This document shows positions 61,960 to 64,000 of a DNA stretch of 64,000 nt, one piece after another. The stretch comes from Combretum micranthum. Taxonomy: Eukaryota > Streptophyta > Magnoliopsida > Myrtales > Combretaceae. The notes below the pieces were generated by a model. The model ran no database searches and was not told where the DNA came from. It saw only the letters and a program-made list of their open reading frames with translations. The stretch is taken from contig JAMXBD010001240.1 of assembly GCA_024138025.1 (NCBI GenBank), forward strand, positions 370,233 to 434,232, given 5' to 3'. Made by a program: the position numbers and the translations under genes. Position 1 is the stretch's first letter; every line of letters begins with the position of its first letter.

Positions 61960-62640
61960 AGGATTGGGGGTTAGCAAGCCTTACCAAAAAACAATACTAA
62001 AGTATAAAAGATATTCAGTTGTCTAATACATAATGATCCTAGAGATAAGTTCTTCCTAAAACATGAAAATATATCTATTACAAGTTCAAAAGCAAACATA
62101 ATACTCTCATAACTCCACTGCCCACAAAAGTCTTGATGCTCATAAAGCGAACCTGAATAATAGCCCTCCCTGGTTGAAGCTGCGTCAAAAGACATCTAAA
62201 GGGTATAAGTTACAGCTAACTTAGCGAGAAATTCCCCCAAAACGCACCTTTCTAGCAAGCTATTATACAAATTAATATTATCAAGTATATGAAATGCAAT
62301 CATCTAAATGATTAAATATAGATTAGTCATCTAGAAATTGTATATAATACATATATATGTCCTCCATGACTAGGGATAGGAAAACAAATTTGAGGATTTG
62401 AAGATCCTATCCCTAGTCAACCCTAGGACAACATCTCTAAGCAATAGCAATCGGGTTGCCTCTATTCCCAAGGCCACATTCCTTAAATGACTTAGTTCCC
62501 CAAGGTTAAAGCAAGGCCTATAGTCTTAAACCCTCAAAAACAGTCCACCTAGTCCCTCACGTGATATTGATAAGCTTCAACATGTAACAATATGCCATGC
62601 ATGGTTATTTCAACAATTAAACTAGATAAAATATAGGTTT
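61960..62640 (-). repeat. Decayed family B relative (B3)
   Basis: Two blocks match B2 in order: CTTAGCGAGAAATTCCCCC near 62220 (B2 CTTAGTGAGATATTCC, 51757) and CAAGTATATGAAATGCAA at 62282 (B2 51823). GCCACATTCCTTAAATGAC at 62472 matches B2 near 52051. A minus-strand reading from an acceptor-like CTTTAG near 62198 begins MSFDAASTREGYYSG. Ends were not found and the rest may lie outside the window. Confidence 0.5.
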
Positions 62641-64000
62641 AATGAGGGAGATCAAACAATTTATAGACATTCACATCGTTTATGAAAAGCACTATAGTTA
62701 TACAAGTATGTTCCACTATATTACATTATTTTCTCATTCAATACAACTAAGTGAAAACACAAGTAGTCATCCTAAAATCTTAAACATGGTCAATTTAATA
62801 GAGATATTGTATTTAAATGCAACCACTCTAAAAGCACAACCAATTGCAAATATCATTGGAAATACTCTAATGACAAGATTGAATTATCTAATGGCGTGTA
62901 TGTCTATAAATAAACTTAGTGAACATGGACATGTATGTTTATAAATTAACTTAGTGAACATTTTACAGAGTTTGCATAATTGTAGGTTAAGAAAAGTAAA
63001 CCCTATTCATTATGGGAAAAACATAACATATAAGGGAACTTAATATAAGAAATAAAACTAAGTGAAAAAAAAAAAGTAAAGTCAAGATCCCAATTGAATG
63101 CTATGTGGTTCTTCTCTAGTTTTGACCAGTTGTTCAGCCTCTTATCCTTCTAGATAGTTGCCTTTACTTCACAAACGTTCTTCGACTGAACCATTATGCT
63201 TGCGTTTAACCATGTCTCTAATCATGATTTATCAGATTATCAGTATTTTATTTGTATTAATATCTTATCTCCATCCCCTCTAATCTATATCTGATCTATA
63301 TATGTGTAATTAAATCTTCATTTCTTTTATCATCAGTCTCTTCACAAACCATTTGATTCAAACTGACACCAAATAGATGTCAAATAGATAGGAAAATGAT
63401 GAACCAAACAAGAGTTGGAAAACAAATATTTGTTTATGGTACCTCTTGTTTAGAATCAATAAGTCAATGAAATTAAATAGATTTATGTTGGTATTTAGTT
63501 AACTTATGTTTAAGAAGAACTTGTCCTTGCTACTCTTCTGCTTCTTAATTTCCATGTTCTGCTTAGACTTACATGATCAATATGTTTCAATTGCAACTAT
63601 TACTCATTAGTCATTATCACTGTCTTGATGGTGTAATTGTTACATTTGATACTTGAACTTTATATATTTCTACAATAAATTACCTAAAGTTTAAAGTGTT
63701 AATTTGACATTTAAATTCTACCCATATTTGCACTTATCTACTTGAACTTTACTCATTTTTATGATTAACAACTTGAAATCTACTCGTTTTTGTAATAAAC
63801 AATCTCATTAGGTACTACAAGTGAACTAGAAAAATTTAGAGATAGTAAATTGATATTTTTAAACTTCAAGTAATTAGTTGCACTAATGACAAAATTTAGT
63901 TACTAAGGGCCTCTTTGTTTTAATGAAAAGTTTTCTGGAAAATATCTTTTCATATTTTTCATTTTTTAAAGAAAAATAGGACGATTATTGGAAAACATTT
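62641..64000. other. AT-rich spacer, no gene supported
   Basis: The 100-codon frame at 62642-62944 has no recognisable motif. Repeated phrases around TTTGACATTTAAATTCTACC and ACTTGAAATCTACTCGTTTTT near 63690-63810 suggest an eroded MITE. GGGCCTCTTTGTTT at 63908 resembles a MITE terminus running off the window. Confidence 0.35.

Overview
The window looks like repeat-rich intergenic DNA from a flowering plant, probably a eudicot. It is very AT-rich. It carries plant-type hAT, Ty3/gypsy and Ty1/copia sequences, several MITEs and tRNA-derived SINEs, and plant TATA-box leaders. I found no intact host gene and no recognisable rRNA or tRNA gene. Every long protein similarity I can read belongs to a broken mobile element.

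Layout. (1) 1-9.3 kb: the end of one 'family A' LTR-like unit, then a second family A copy (A1) split by a 'family B' unit (B1). (2) 9.4-19 kb: MITEs (GAGCTCGAG-rich, fold-back and hAT types) and a possible LTR promoter fragment. (3) 19.4-33.2 kb: an inverted duplication of a dead hAT transposon. The left arm is split by family A copy A4. The 5' end of one arm and the 3' end of the other still carry the two halves of one 8-bp target duplication. (4) 33.2-38.3 kb: small fragments, an AT-rich degenerate satellite and two SINEs. (5) 38.3-41.8 kb: family A copy A2. (6) 42.0-48.6 kb: a full-length but dead Ty3/gypsy element resembling the CRM (centromeric retrotransposon) lineage, with both LTRs and 5-bp flanks. 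(7) 48.6-50.9 kb: another LTR promoter fragment and a Ty1/copia 3' remnant. (8) 50.9-58.7 kb: family A copy A3 split by family B copy B2. (9) 58.7-64 kb: a Harbinger-like MITE and a decayed family B relative.

Families A and B are names used only here. Both begin TG, end CA, create 5-bp target duplications and lack any internal pol, so the simplest reading is large solo LTRs (about 2.7-4.3 kb). Each family A copy holds, at the same place, a short cassette of imperfect palindromic GC-rich motifs whose sequence differs between copies. A CCGGC-type cassette like that of A4 also sits just upstream of TATA boxes in the CRM-like LTR and in the 49-kb LTR fragment. This recurring cassette, and the hAT inverted duplication that could give a hairpin RNA, are the two observations most worth follow-up. 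All readings were made by eye; identities and boundaries need alignment.
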